Shown: in pieces, positions 16,074 through 27,135 of the stretch
Layout: each line of letters begins with the position of its first letter
Position numbering within the stretch: position 1 is the first letter of the stretch
Assembly: GCA_958295785.1 (NCBI GenBank)
Contig: OY282377.1
Span: 1,936,394 to 2,000,393 of the forward strand
Source: an uncultured Latescibacterota bacterium
GTDB lineage: Bacteria; Latescibacterota; UBA2968
DNA length: 64,000 bases
Reading direction: 5' to 3'
Translations under genes and position numbers: made by a program
Notes under the pieces: model-generated
The model's input: the letters and a program-made list of their open reading frames with translations, nothing else
The model's database searches: none
Told to the model about the DNA's origin: nothing

Positions 16074-19000
16074 ATGTCCCGCCGCGATGCTCTATGGATT
16101 ATATGTTTTCTGATCGCAGGTGCGTTCGGTCTCACCTGTTATATCCAATTCTATGACCGCGCCTTTCCGGTTGCCTCGCTTAACTTTCGCTTGGACCGCG
16201 AACAGGCATCTCGCGCCGCCGAAGCGTATCTTCACAATCTGGGTTACGACCTCGCAGAGTACGAAAGTGCCCAGGCCTTTTCGCACGCTGGCATGCAACA
16301 AGTCTTTCTCGAACGCACCTTGGGCCTTGCGGAGGCCAATGGCCTCGTGCGCGACTGGGTCTCGGTGTGGTATTGGCACATCCGCTATTTCAAACCGCTT
16401 CAAAAAGAAGAACTGCGCGTCCGCATCGATCCCGGCGGGCGCGTCGTGGGGTTCACGCACAGCATCCTCGAATCCGATGCAGGCGCCAGCCTGTCGGAAG
16501 AAGACGCCCGCGCCATCGCCGAAACCTTTCTCACCGATATCCAGGGCTTTCAACTCGACGCCTACGACCCCATCGAAACCTCGAGCAAGAAACGCCCCAA
16601 CCGCATGGATCACACCTTCACCTACCGCAAAAAAGGCTTTGTCGTGGGCGATGATGGGCACTATCGCTTGCACGTCACAATCAAAGGCGACAAAGCGGGT
16701 TCTTTTTCCGAATCCCTCAAAGTGCCCGAAACCTTCTCGCGCAATTACCGGGAACTTCGCTCGCGTGCGGGCCTGATCACCAACATCGCTGCGGTTTTCG
16801 ATTTTGTGCTGATCATTGCAGGGTTTGTCGTCCTCATCCGCAAATATCGCCAGCGAGCATTGATATGGCGCGCGGCCCTCGCGCTGGGCATTCTCGTCGC
16901 GATCACCAGTTTTCTCGGCATCATCAACGCCTATCCGCTCACGCGCTTTGGGTACCACACCACGCAGTCCTATCCCTCCTTTTTGATCTCTTTCCTCTTC
17001 TACGGCCTGATGGGGGCGGTTTTCGCCGGCGTGATGGTCACCTTGTACGGCACGGCCGGGGGGGCTGCCGCGCGCGATGTGCCGGGCTGGACCAATCCCC
17101 TTGCCCGCTTGTCGCTGCGCGGCTGGCGATCCGCGGGTTTTGCGCGTGCCACCCTGATCGGTTACGGCCTCGCATTTGCCCACTTGGGCTACGTCACCGT
17201 GTTTTACATTTTGGGCAATGACTATTTGGGCGTTTGGGCACCCGCTGCCATGACGCAATACGACAATGCGTATAGCACCTATTTGCCGTGGATCTATCCC
17301 CTGCTGATCGGGCTTGTCGCCGCGACATCGGAAGAATTTCTCTTTCGCTTGCTCGCCATTTCCCTGCTCATTCGCTATCTGAAAAAACCCTGGCTGGCCG
17401 TTCTCATCCCCGCTGTGGTGTGGGCGTTCCTGCACGCCAATTATCCGCAGGAGCCCATCTATATTCGCGGCTTGGAACTCACGGTTGTCGGCGTCATTTT
17501 CGGCGTCGTGTTTTTGCGCTATGGGGTTTGGGCCACCATCATTTCGCACTATGTGTACAATTGCTTCTTGGGCGTTTACCCCATGTTGCAATCGGACAGC
17601 CTCTATTTTCAAGTCTCGGGCATCCTGGCCGTCGCTATCGTCTTCATCCCGGCCATTCCCGCTATTTTCGGCGCGATCACGGGTCGCTATCCAGAACGAG
17701 AAGAACCCGAAGCAGAGTCCGAACCGCTCCCGCAGTCGGCAGAGCCTGAAATTTTGCGGCCCGAACCCGAACAACCCATTGACCGCAAAACCCCTTGGGA
17801 CTACCTCATTTCCCAAAGGGGGCTCCTCGTTTTTGGCCTCCTCGGCCTCCTCGGTTGGTCGATCTATTTCACCGTTACCCCGCCAAAATTCGCCGAATAC
17901 GCCAGGGAAAACATCGTTACGCGGGATCGGGCCATCCAAGCGGCAGAGGCCATTCGCCAAAAACTCGGCTTTGACCTCGAAGGCTATCAACGCACCGCCT
18001 CGTTTGTCAGCCACCTCAGTTCCAACGATCTCACGCATCTCATTCGCAACATCGACTTGGCGCGCGCAGACACGCTCGTCGCCGAACACACAGAATCGTG
18101 GCACTGGCATGTGCGCTGGTTCAAACCCCTGGAAAAAGAAGAACTCACCATCAGCATCGACGGGCAAGGCGAGTTATCGCACCTCTCGCATGCCATTCCC
18201 GAAAACGGGGCGGGGGCAACGCTCAACACCGAAGCCGCACAGAAAATTGCCGAGGCTTTTTTGGCGGAACACCTCAAGCGCGCGGTCGCAGATACCGCGC
18301 TGTACAAACGCCTTGAAGCCCAGTCGCAAAAGCGCGAAAACCGAATGGACCACCACTTTGTGTGGGAGCGCGCAGACATCAAAGTCGGCGAAGGGGAATT
18401 TCGCATCGCGGCTTCTGTACAGGGCGATCAGATCGGCCGGGCAAACGCGACCTACAAAGCACCCGAAGCATTTATGCGCGCATTGCAAAAAGGCACGGTC
18501 AAAGATACCGTCGTCTCTATCATCGCCACCATCGCGGTCATTGCCACCATCATTCTATCCATTTTTTACTTTTTGCGCGCCTATCGCAATGGACAGGTCA
18601 ACTGGCGCTTGCCCATTTGCGTGGGCATTTTGATCGGCGTATGTGGTGCAATGGACACGCTCAACAAGTTGCCCACGCTCTACGCGGGTTACAACACCAG
18701 CGACACCATGAGTGCGTTTCTCAGCAATACGATCATCGGTTGGGTCATCATGCTGGTCGTTCTGTCTGTCATGGTGTGTTTGGTCTGCGCGCTTGGCGAC
18801 GCGATCTTTCGCGGGGAGCGCCCGAAAGAAATGCAATTTGCCAACTATATCGACATACTCCGCCTCAAAACACAGAGTGCCGCGCTTTGGTGGCAGGTCG
18901 TCTTCCTGGTCCTCTGCTATTTTGGGATCAGAAGGGGCGTGGACATTTTTACCTCTTATATGCACCTCACCTACCTCGGCGACTACCTCAAGGCGAGTGG

Positions 19001-19454
19001 TGGCACGCCCTCTAGCATCAACACGTACCTCCCCGCCCTCGGCGAACTCGTCCAAGAAGCCCAGGGCCTGCTCTTTATTTTTCTCTTTTTGATCATCCTG
19101 TTTGTTTGGTGGCGCGTGATCGGCAACCCAAAGCTGATGATTCTCTGCGCGTTTCTCGTTCTCATTTTTCTATTCGTTGTCTCGCCTGCCCAAGACTTTT
19201 ACCACGCGGGCATTCTCCTGGTCACACATCTTCCAATCTGGCTGATCGCGGTCTTTCTCATTTTGAAGTACATCCGCTTCAACCTGCTCTTTTACGCGGT
19301 GATGGGTTGGTGCTCCATTGTTTTTGTGGGCATTCGCTACCTCGAATACGATCCCGCTGTCTGCCAGACCAACGGCGTTCTCATGATCCTCTTCGGCCTC
19401 ATCCCCCTCCTTCTCGCCCTCCTCGCTTGGCACAAAGAACGCACTACAGGATAA
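16074..19454 (+). CDS. Duplicated PepSY-like/CPBP membrane protease fusion
   Basis: A 1126-aa multi-pass membrane protein built from two similar halves joined by a charged, proline-rich linker (about residues 540-570). Each half starts with a helix and PepSY-like soluble repeats: VWYWHIRYFKPLQKEELRV in the first half and SWHWHVRWFKPLEKEELTI in the second. A membrane block follows in each. The first half contains a CPBP (CAAX protease/bacteriocin-processing) glutamic intramembrane protease core: EEFLFR with Glu420-Glu421 and Arg425, then WAFLHAN and ISHYVYN. In the second half these positions read EAQGLLF and lack the Glu pair, Arg and histidines, so that half should be inactive. CAGGAGAA sets the start. 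A terminator follows immediately. Confidence 0.82.
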   Translation: MSRRDALWIICFLIAGAFGLTCYIQFYDRAFPVASLNFRLDREQASRAAEAYLHNLGYDLAEYESAQAFSHAGMQQVFLERTLGLAEANGLVRDWVSVWYWHIRYFKPLQKEELRVRIDPGGRVVGFTHSILESDAGASLSEEDARAIAETFLTDIQGFQLDAYDPIETSSKKRPNRMDHTFTYRKKGFVVGDDGHYRLHVTIKGDKAGSFSESLKVPETFSRNYRELRSRAGLITNIAAVFDFVLIIAGFVVLIRKYRQRALIWRAALALGILVAITSFLGIINAYPLTRFGYHTTQSYPSFLISFLFYGLMGAVFAGVMVTLYGTAGGAAARDVPGWTNPLARLSLRGWRSAGFARATLIGYGLAFAHLGYVTVFYILGNDYLGVWAPAAMTQYDNAYSTYLPWIYPLLIGLVAATSEEFLFRLLAISLLIRYLKKPWLAVLIPAVVWAFLHANYPQEPIYIRGLELTVVGVIFGVVFLRYGVWATIISHYVYNCFLGVYPMLQSDSLYFQVSGILAVAIVFIPAIPAIFGAITGRYPEREEPEAESEPLPQSAEPEILRPEPEQPIDRKTPWDYLISQRGLLVFGLLGLLGWSIYFTVTPPKFAEYARENIVTRDRAIQAAEAIRQKLGFDLEGYQRTASFVSHLSSNDLTHLIRNIDLARADTLVAEHTESWHWHVRWFKPLEKEELTISIDGQGELSHLSHAIPENGAGATLNTEAAQKIAEAFLAEHLKRAVADTALYKRLEAQSQKRENRMDHHFVWERADIKVGEGEFRIAASVQGDQIGRANATYKAPEAFMRALQKGTVKDTVVSIIATIAVIATIILSIFYFLRAYRNGQVNWRLPICVGILIGVCGAMDTLNKLPTLYAGYNTSDTMSAFLSNTIIGWVIMLVVLSVMVCLVCALGDAIFRGERPKEMQFANYIDILRLKTQSAALWWQVVFLVLCYFGIRRGVDIFTSYMHLTYLGDYLKASGGTPSSINTYLPALGELVQEAQGLLFIFLFLIILFVWWRVIGNPKLMILCAFLVLIFLFVVSPAQDFYHAGILLVTHLPIWLIAVFLILKYIRFNLLFYAVMGWCSIVFVGIRYLEYDPAVCQTNGVLMILFGLIPLLLALLAWHKERTTG

Positions 19455-19487
19455 AAATAGCCCCTCCACAAGGAGGGGCTATTTCGA
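19455..19487 (+). terminator. Rho-independent terminator
   Basis: AAATAGCCCCTCC (19455-19467) pairs perfectly with GGAGGGGCTATTT (19472-19484) across four bases, starting one base after the upstream stop codon. Confidence 0.88.
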
Positions 19488-19580
19488 TGAATTTAGTTGC
19501 TTTTAAGCGCGCACTTTTCTTTTTTATTCTCGCTTGGTTTTTGCGATAGGAAAATGAAAAAGCCCCGCGCATTCGCCTGA

Positions 19581-21077
<1,497 letters not shown>

Positions 21078-21110
21078 GCGACCGCAAGAGAAAAGATGCG
21101 CGGATAGAAA

Positions 21111-21140
21111 CGTAGGGGCGATGCCCCCGTGCTCGCCCGA
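21111..21140 (+). repeat. GTAGGGGC-family repeat
   Basis: GTAGGGGCGATGCCCCCGTG plus CTCGCCCGAA, in the convergent gap between ilvC and the quinoprotein gene. Confidence 0.75.
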
Positions 21141-21204
21141 AAAGGCAAGATGGAAGACGAACAATCCCGCAACAGTATCTCGCATCTCGCCTTTTGTGGC
21201 CTTC

Positions 21205-22437
21205 TCACCGCTCGCCTGAGCGCAAATCCAAGCAGATCATTTCGGTGTGGTTTCGCAGATAGAGCAGGCCATGGGCCAGCGAGGGCGCGGTCCAGCACCG
21301 CGGGGACAAAACTTGGGCACTGGCAATTTCTCGGTACGCTTCTGGCGTGGCTTCCACCAGGGCCAGTTTGCCCTGTTCGCCCAAGACGATCAGGTGGTCG
21401 TCGGCAAAAATGAGCGAGCCTTTTTGAAAGCCGCGTTTGCGCCATTGCTCCTGCCCGGTATCGGCGGTAATGCACTTGAGAATGGCGTTGTCAAAGCCGT
21501 AAAGATAGCCCTGATGATGAACGGATGTGGCAAAGTGGTTTTTCATGCTGCGGTTGCGCCACACTGTTTTCACGGCAATCTGCCCGTTTTGCGAAATGAG
21601 CTGGATGACTGTCGCGCCTTTGCCATAGCCCGAAGAGATGAAAATTTTATCGGGAGCGAGAAAGAGGGGCGTGGCGGCATTGACATTGGGACCCGTTTCC
21701 CAGGGGTGGCGCCACAGGAGTTGACCGTCTTTGGGCGCAACACCGACCAGGCCGGTAGCTGGAAAGAAAACGATTTGCCGGATATCAGATACAGTGATGG
21801 CTATTGGCGAAGCATAAGAAGGCGCGTCGTCCTGAGAAGCCCAAGCGATCTCGCCGGTGGTTTTATGAAATGCAATAAAGGACCTGCCGGCGACACCCCC
21901 TGCTTCTACGATCAGCAACTCGCCTTCTATCAAAGGGGAAGTCGAAAAGCCCCAATGGGGCGGCTCGCTTCTGTATTCGGTCTGAAAAACGTGAAACCAC
22001 GCTGTTTTGCCATCGTCAACATCGAGCGCGTAAAGCTGTCCATTTGCACCTAAAAAAAAGACCTGATCCGCGTCAACCGCGGGGGTAGCGCGGGGGCCGT
22101 TGCCACCCTCCCAGTCTGAAAACTTGCTACCGGTTTTAACCCGCCAGCGTTCTTTTCCAGTCGTGGCGTCCAAACAGACCGCATATTCATCTTCGCCTTC
22201 TGCAAACATCGTATAGACCGCGCCCTGTGCAACGGCAATGCCCGAAAAGCCCTCGCCCAGCGGTGTTCGCCAAAGAACTGGGGGGATGGAATTAGGCCAG
22301 TCTTTTTGCAATCCCGTTTCAGAGGAAACCCCATCGCGGTTGGGGCCGAGCCACTGCGACCAATCAGCGGCAAACCCTATGCCCGTCAAAACAGCAGAGG
22401 CAAAAAGCAAAACCATGGAAAAGATCAGGTGGTGCAT
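21205..22437 (-). CDS. Secreted PQQ-like beta-propeller protein
   Basis: A 410-aa exported protein. The signal peptide MHHLIFSMVLLFASAVLTG ends near GFAA/DWSQW, and the mature part begins WSQWLGPNRDGVS, the usual opening of planctomycete/FCB outer-membrane PQQ-like propellers. Repeated blade motifs are seen (LDATTGKERWRVKTG, LDVDDGKTAWFHVF, FHKTTGEIAWASQ, VAPKDGQLLWRHPWE). These proteins usually act as scaffolds or binders, not dehydrogenases. The gene starts 10 bases after the ankyrin gene stop, so the two are probably cotranscribed. GAGAGG precedes the ATG. Confidence 0.82.
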   Translation of the reverse strand: MHHLIFSMVLLFASAVLTGIGFAADWSQWLGPNRDGVSSETGLQKDWPNSIPPVLWRTPLGEGFSGIAVAQGAVYTMFAEGEDEYAVCLDATTGKERWRVKTGSKFSDWEGGNGPRATPAVDADQVFFLGANGQLYALDVDDGKTAWFHVFQTEYRSEPPHWGFSTSPLIEGELLIVEAGGVAGRSFIAFHKTTGEIAWASQDDAPSYASPIAITVSDIRQIVFFPATGLVGVAPKDGQLLWRHPWETGPNVNAATPLFLAPDKIFISSGYGKGATVIQLISQNGQIAVKTVWRNRSMKNHFATSVHHQGYLYGFDNAILKCITADTGQEQWRKRGFQKGSLIFADDHLIVLGEQGKLALVEATPEAYREIASAQVLSPRCWTAPSLAHGLLYLRNHTEMICLDLRSGER

Positions 22438-22447
22438 GAAAACCTCT

Positions 22448-23680
22448 CTATTCAAAATTTTCCGCCCGCGCCAGTTCACGGGCTATCGCCTGGTGGCCTT
22501 TTGCCTTGGCCCACATCAGGGCCGTAATGCCATCTTTGTCTTGGAGCGCGACATCGGCACCGCCTTTTAAGAGCGCGTTGACAGCGTGGGCATGCCCTTC
22601 AAATGCGGCGGCCATCAGCGGAGTGCGCCCCTCCCGGTCGGGCGCATTGACGTTTGCGTCCAGCGCCAATAAAAACGCGATCCGCTCGGTTTGCCCGTCC
22701 CATGCCGCACCCATCAAAGCCGTATCGCCCAGGTGATCCCTCGCGTCGAGATCCGCGCCACCTGCCACGAGTGCCCGTGCGGTTTGGCGGTGGTCATACA
22801 ACATAGCCCGCATCAAAGGGGTTTCACCGACACTGCCTCGAATATTGGGAATCGCGCCTTTTGCCAGAAGAGCATTGACCGTCTCGGTATAACCTTTGAA
22901 AGCGGCCAGCAGCAAGGGGGCATCGCCCAGTTTGTCTTTGATATTTGGGTCAGCACCCGCATTTAGGAGATCGTTGACAATATCCGTTTGGCCTTCAACT
23001 GAAGCCCAGGTGAGGGCCGTTCGGTTGTCCTTGTCTTTGAGGTTGGGATCTGCACCATGTTCGAGGAGAACGCGCACGGCAAAGGTGTGTCCGGCAACGA
23101 TGGCACTCATAAGCACCGTGCGACCGTCGTTATCCTGCGCGTTGACATCTGCACCCGCATCTATCAGCACCTGAAGCGTCGCGACATGACCTTCTACTGC
23201 GGCGGGCATTAACGCGGTCGCGCCGTGGGCGTTTTTCAGATGGAGATTCGCGTCTTTTGTCAGCAACAGTTTGACGATATCCGCATGCCCCTCAAAGGCG
23301 GCGGACATCAACGCGGTGGCCCCGTGATCGTCCTGAATATCGGGATTGACCTCGCCCGACAAGAGGGCCTGCACAGCCTGGATATGCCCCTGAAAAGCCG
23401 CGACAATCAAAGCCGTCTCCCCGCTCATCCCCTTGGCATTGGGATCGGCCCTGTTTTCAAGGAGGGCATTGACAATGTCCGTATGCCCCCCTCTGGCTGC
23501 GACCATCAGGGCCGTGGTACCGTATTTATCCCGAACATTTGCATTGTCTCCGGCTTTCAAACGCGCCTGCACACCCGACCGGTCCCCCTTTGCCGCGGCC
23601 TCGAGAAGTTGGGAACCGCTGGCATGCACCGCTGCGGAAAGGCAGAGAAAAAAAGTAAAAGTAAAGGCGACTTTGTGCAT
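22448..23680 (-). CDS. Secreted ankyrin-repeat protein
   Basis: A 410-aa protein. A signal peptide (MHKVAFTFTFFLCLSAAVHA) is followed by about twelve ankyrin repeats running to the end, each of the type TALMSAAFEGHADIVKLLL. Unlike the ankyrin gene at 12059, the repeats have diverged normally, so this is an older array. It lies 10 bases upstream of the propeller-protein gene and probably forms an operon with it. The start was chosen at the Met opening the hydrophobic leader. The ribosome-binding site is weak. Confidence 0.84.
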   Translation of the reverse strand: MHKVAFTFTFFLCLSAAVHASGSQLLEAAAKGDRSGVQARLKAGDNANVRDKYGTTALMVAARGGHTDIVNALLENRADPNAKGMSGETALIVAAFQGHIQAVQALLSGEVNPDIQDDHGATALMSAAFEGHADIVKLLLTKDANLHLKNAHGATALMPAAVEGHVATLQVLIDAGADVNAQDNDGRTVLMSAIVAGHTFAVRVLLEHGADPNLKDKDNRTALTWASVEGQTDIVNDLLNAGADPNIKDKLGDAPLLLAAFKGYTETVNALLAKGAIPNIRGSVGETPLMRAMLYDHRQTARALVAGGADLDARDHLGDTALMGAAWDGQTERIAFLLALDANVNAPDREGRTPLMAAAFEGHAHAVNALLKGGADVALQDKDGITALMWAKAKGHQAIARELARAENFE

Positions 23681-23850
23681 TTTATTGTCTTGGAAATTGG
23701 AAAAGGAACGATCCCTGCCCATCCCCACCGTCGAGTGGTCGGTGGCCTGTCCCCGCCGCGCGCCCCGGAAGGCGGCTTGTTTTGCTACCCGCTAAAACTA
23801 AAAAGTGAACTGCAAAAAGTCAAAGGAGATTCGGATGTATGAATCTGTGA

Positions 23851-23930
23851 ATCGGGCGGGCACGGGGGCGTCCCTACGATTCACTTTTTGGATGGGTGGC
23901 TGTGCGGGGCGGACTGACCACTGACCACTG
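23851..23930 (-). repeat. Composite repeat: GTAGGGGC family plus CTGACCA heptamers
   Basis: A reverse palindrome copy (23851-23880), then TTCACTTTTTGGATGGGTGG, then GGACTGACCACTGACCACTG (23911-23930). The first two parts recur at 26901-26955, so the two ends of the downstream membrane gene are flanked by related repeats. Confidence 0.75.
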
Positions 23931-23944
23931 ATTTTGAATAGCGA

Positions 23945-26815
23945 TCAGGGAATGGGAATGTTGAGGCGGAAGGTCTCGGCCAGCCACTGATAGTAGAAAC
24001 GCTGCGCGGTATCTCGCAATATCTCGTCTTTCCATCCATTGGCGAGGCGTTCGGCTTCTGCCGTGTTGCCGCCCATGCACAGGGCGTAAAGACGCAGGTA
24101 GCGCAACGCAGGGTCCGCAGACTGGGCGCGTTGGTAGTAGCGGGCAGATAGCGGATAGTCGCGCTCGACCAAGGCGCGGGCAGCCAGATAGGGAAGATAC
24201 GGCGTTTCCGCGTCACCTGCTTTGAGGCGGGTATCCACGGCATAGAGCAAATCATCCTGAATGTGGAGATGCCACAGCGGAAGCGTGCGGAGGTCGGTCT
24301 GCGTGAGGAGGGTGTGGAGCGCGGCGATGCGCGTGCCGCGATCTGGCGTCTCGTTGCTCTGGGGAATCAACGAGGCTTCGAGAAGGCGTTGCGCTTCAAA
24401 ATAGTCGAGGGTGCGCGTTCGCAGCACAGGAGGCCATGCCTTGCGAATAAAGGCACTATTTTTAAACCGCTCGCGGGTAAGCAGGGGATTCATCCAGCGG
24501 GCGTAGAAGTCGCGGTGGGGTTCGCGGTTAAAAAAGCCAACGGAAAGGCGTTTGGGATAGTTATCGACCAAAGGCGGGGTATTGTGCGTGAGCGCGTTGA
24601 GGTGGGCCGCATCGGACATGAACAGGGCGCCGAGTTGCTCGGCGCGCTCCAGACCGAGGGCGCGAAGTTCGGAACGCATGACCGGGTCGCGCCACTGTTG
24701 CCCAAAGGCGGCTTCAGATGGGGGATATGGGGCATTGCGAGAGCCGACGAGCATCCAGTTGAAACCCGCACCGGCCCAGAGGGAGGCGTCTTTGAACACA
24801 TTGCAAAACGCGCGAATGATGGCTTTTGCGTCGTCGGGTGTGAGGTGGTGAACCGGAAGCCAGTACGTGCATAAGCCACCTTCTGAAAGGCGGTTGTAAA
24901 TGATCTGAAAATATTCCTGCGAATAGAGATTGACCACCCCGGCTCGCCTGGGCGGCGGCGGTTCGCTGGTGATGAGATCGTAGCGGTTTTGCGCGGTTTG
25001 CAAAAAATGACGCCCGTCGTCAATATGCACGCGCACCCGGGGGTCTTTCAGGGGTTGTGTCTCTGGATCGGGATAGACGATGCGATTCATGTCGAGCACA
25101 TCGCGGGAAATATCGACCACGTCAATGCGGTCAAGCGCGTGCGTATCGGTCAGTGCCTTCGCCGTAGAACCCACGCCAAAGCTGATGAGCAGGGCACTTT
25201 TGATATCCGGATGCAGGGCCATAGGCCAGTACGCGAAGAGCTTCATATAGCGGCGGTTGACCAAACTGCTGGAAGCCATTGAAAAGCCATCGGTGAGCAT
25301 CTGATAGGCAACGGGCACGCCAAAATAAGAGCCTTTCAAATAGATGATGGTTTCCGTGCGGCCCTCGCGCGTGCCGGCGATTTGCCATGTATCGGGATAG
25401 CCAAAACGCCGTGCGACAAAGGGGAAGTACGCGTTCTCCATGCGACCAAATGGAAAGGAGATCACGGTGATCAGGTACGCGCCCAGCAGGCCGTAATACG
25501 CCCGGTATTTTCGCACGCGAACAAGGAGTGAACCCCGCGTTTTCAGGCGCGCGCCCGATACGAGCAAGGCGACAATGCAGTAGCAAAGAGCCAGAATAAG
25601 AGTGGCGCGTTCCATGCCCAAAAGCGGTAGCAGCACAAACCCCGTAGCGAGAGCCCCGATGCCGGCACCGATGGTGTTGGCAAGGGCGAGCAGGCCAGCG
25701 GCGTGCGTATCGGGCGAAATGTGGCGGTTGAGCGCGGCGCCGGTGAACGTAAAAAGAATGCCCGAAAGAAGGGATACGGGGAACATCAGAGCCACACATA
25801 GCGTTAGAATTTGCGGTATTTTGCCAATCGAACCCATTCCAAAAGGCGCCACCACATAGCCAAAAGCATTGTAAGTGACGACGGTGAGGATGCCAGAACA
25901 GAGGGCCAGAGCAGGCAATGTGCGAAATGCCTCGGGATTGCGCCGCAACCACCGGGCGGCTATTCCCCCCCCTATGCCGATGCCCGTGAGCACCACGCCC
26001 AACATCGCGGCAAAAGCAAGTGTGGTCGCGGGCACAAAAAGGTGGAGGAAGCGAAACCAGACCACTTCCAGAGCCAACAGAACACCCCCCGATAAAAAGG
26101 CAACACCCAGCAATTGCCACGCTCTCAGGGTTAGACGCCGCTCCGATTGTGGGGGGCATGTCTCGGGCTTACGCAAAAAATACGGGGCAATAACGAGCGC
26201 GGCCCCGGCGGCGATAAAGTCCAACAAGGCGGCGACCCAAGCCGTGCCCTGAACGCCGACCCATTCGATGATCGCAACCTCTCCGGCGACAGCACCTGCC
26301 ACGGCCCCCAGCGTGTTACAGGCATAGAGGCGACCGAGCGCGATGCCAAACCCCGACGCGTCATCTTGCCCAGACGCAGACAGACGCAGTGCGCGAACCA
26401 AAATGGGCAGGGTAGCCCCCATGGCTGTGGTGGGCGCGATGAGAAGGGCAAAACTCAACAGCAAGCGCAGGGAATTGAGCAGCAGGGGATGGTCGAGGAA
26501 GCCGGCGAGAAAGGCAGATAGACCGGCATTCAGCGCGGGCAAAATCCACACAATGACCACGCCTGACAGGGCAATGACAATTTCCAACAGCGCATAGACG
26601 CGCACGGGCCGCACAATGCGGATGCCCATGCGCGCCGCAAGGCCATTGCCCAAGGCCAAGCCGCCCATAAATGCGGCCAGCACCAAGCTGGATGCGGTAA
26701 CGCTGTTGCCAAAGGTCAGCCCGGCTTGGCGAAACCACAGGGTTTCAAACAGGAGAGCACTCGCGCCCGAAAGGAAAAAGATGGCGCACAAGATGGGAGA
26801 TAAAAGGCGGGTCAT
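23945..26815 (-). CDS. Multi-pass membrane protein fused to spermidine synthase-like domain
   Basis: A 956-aa protein. The N-terminal two-fifths to one-half holds roughly 13-14 hydrophobic helices, opening with the SGASALLFETLWFRQ signature of the MFS-like moiety found in fused spermidine synthases. A Rossmann methyltransferase-like spermine/spermidine synthase domain follows (ISFGVGSTAKALTD, IDVVDISRDVLDMN, VRVHIDDGRHFLQ, YDLITSEPPPP, LYSQEYF). Here SEPPPP replaces the usual DxxDP catalytic acid loop, so polyamine synthase activity is doubtful. The C-terminal 200 residues look like helical repeats. The start is the ATG behind GTGGAGA; a TTG eight codons earlier is less likely. Confidence 0.78.
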   Translation of the reverse strand: MTRLLSPILCAIFFLSGASALLFETLWFRQAGLTFGNSVTASSLVLAAFMGGLALGNGLAARMGIRIVRPVRVYALLEIVIALSGVVIVWILPALNAGLSAFLAGFLDHPLLLNSLRLLLSFALLIAPTTAMGATLPILVRALRLSASGQDDASGFGIALGRLYACNTLGAVAGAVAGEVAIIEWVGVQGTAWVAALLDFIAAGAALVIAPYFLRKPETCPPQSERRLTLRAWQLLGVAFLSGGVLLALEVVWFRFLHLFVPATTLAFAAMLGVVLTGIGIGGGIAARWLRRNPEAFRTLPALALCSGILTVVTYNAFGYVVAPFGMGSIGKIPQILTLCVALMFPVSLLSGILFTFTGAALNRHISPDTHAAGLLALANTIGAGIGALATGFVLLPLLGMERATLILALCYCIVALLVSGARLKTRGSLLVRVRKYRAYYGLLGAYLITVISFPFGRMENAYFPFVARRFGYPDTWQIAGTREGRTETIIYLKGSYFGVPVAYQMLTDGFSMASSSLVNRRYMKLFAYWPMALHPDIKSALLISFGVGSTAKALTDTHALDRIDVVDISRDVLDMNRIVYPDPETQPLKDPRVRVHIDDGRHFLQTAQNRYDLITSEPPPPRRAGVVNLYSQEYFQIIYNRLSEGGLCTYWLPVHHLTPDDAKAIIRAFCNVFKDASLWAGAGFNWMLVGSRNAPYPPSEAAFGQQWRDPVMRSELRALGLERAEQLGALFMSDAAHLNALTHNTPPLVDNYPKRLSVGFFNREPHRDFYARWMNPLLTRERFKNSAFIRKAWPPVLRTRTLDYFEAQRLLEASLIPQSNETPDRGTRIAALHTLLTQTDLRTLPLWHLHIQDDLLYAVDTRLKAGDAETPYLPYLAARALVERDYPLSARYYQRAQSADPALRYLRLYALCMGGNTAEAERLANGWKDEILRDTAQRFYYQWLAETFRLNIPIP

Positions 26816-26900
26816 AGAAATCTCCACAGTACGCGACAAAACGCATAGCTGCGAATCAACGGAGAGGGGGACAACTGCGATAGCAGTTCATCGTATCGCC

Positions 26901-26955
26901 CATTCGGGCGGGCACGGGGGCACCGTCCCTACGATTCACTTTTTGGATGGGTGGT
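26901..26955 (-). repeat. GTAGGGGC-family repeat with shared flank
   Basis: Reverse palindrome followed by ACGATTCACTTTTTGGATGG, the same flank as at 23871-23897. The 320-base gap 26816-27135 otherwise holds nothing recognisable apart from the ribosome-binding site of the next gene. Confidence 0.7.
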
Positions 26956-27135
26956 TGGGCGGGGTTCTTCTATAGTTGCAATGACAAAATCAAAGAACGC
27001 CTTTCTGAAAAATCTGTCAAGGGCTATCGCTATCGGGTTGAAACCGCGCTTGTTTTGTGTTATTTTAGTCAGCGGTCAGCAAAACAGGTATCGCTAATCC
27101 CGCTTGCAGTTTCTCAAATCCAAAGAGGATCGATC

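Noticed and set aside
16092-18167. Very long open frame on the minus strand opposite the PepSY/CPBP gene
   Set aside because: It is a GC-bias shadow: no domain similarity, no ribosome-binding site, and the opposite frame encodes clear membrane and protease motifs.
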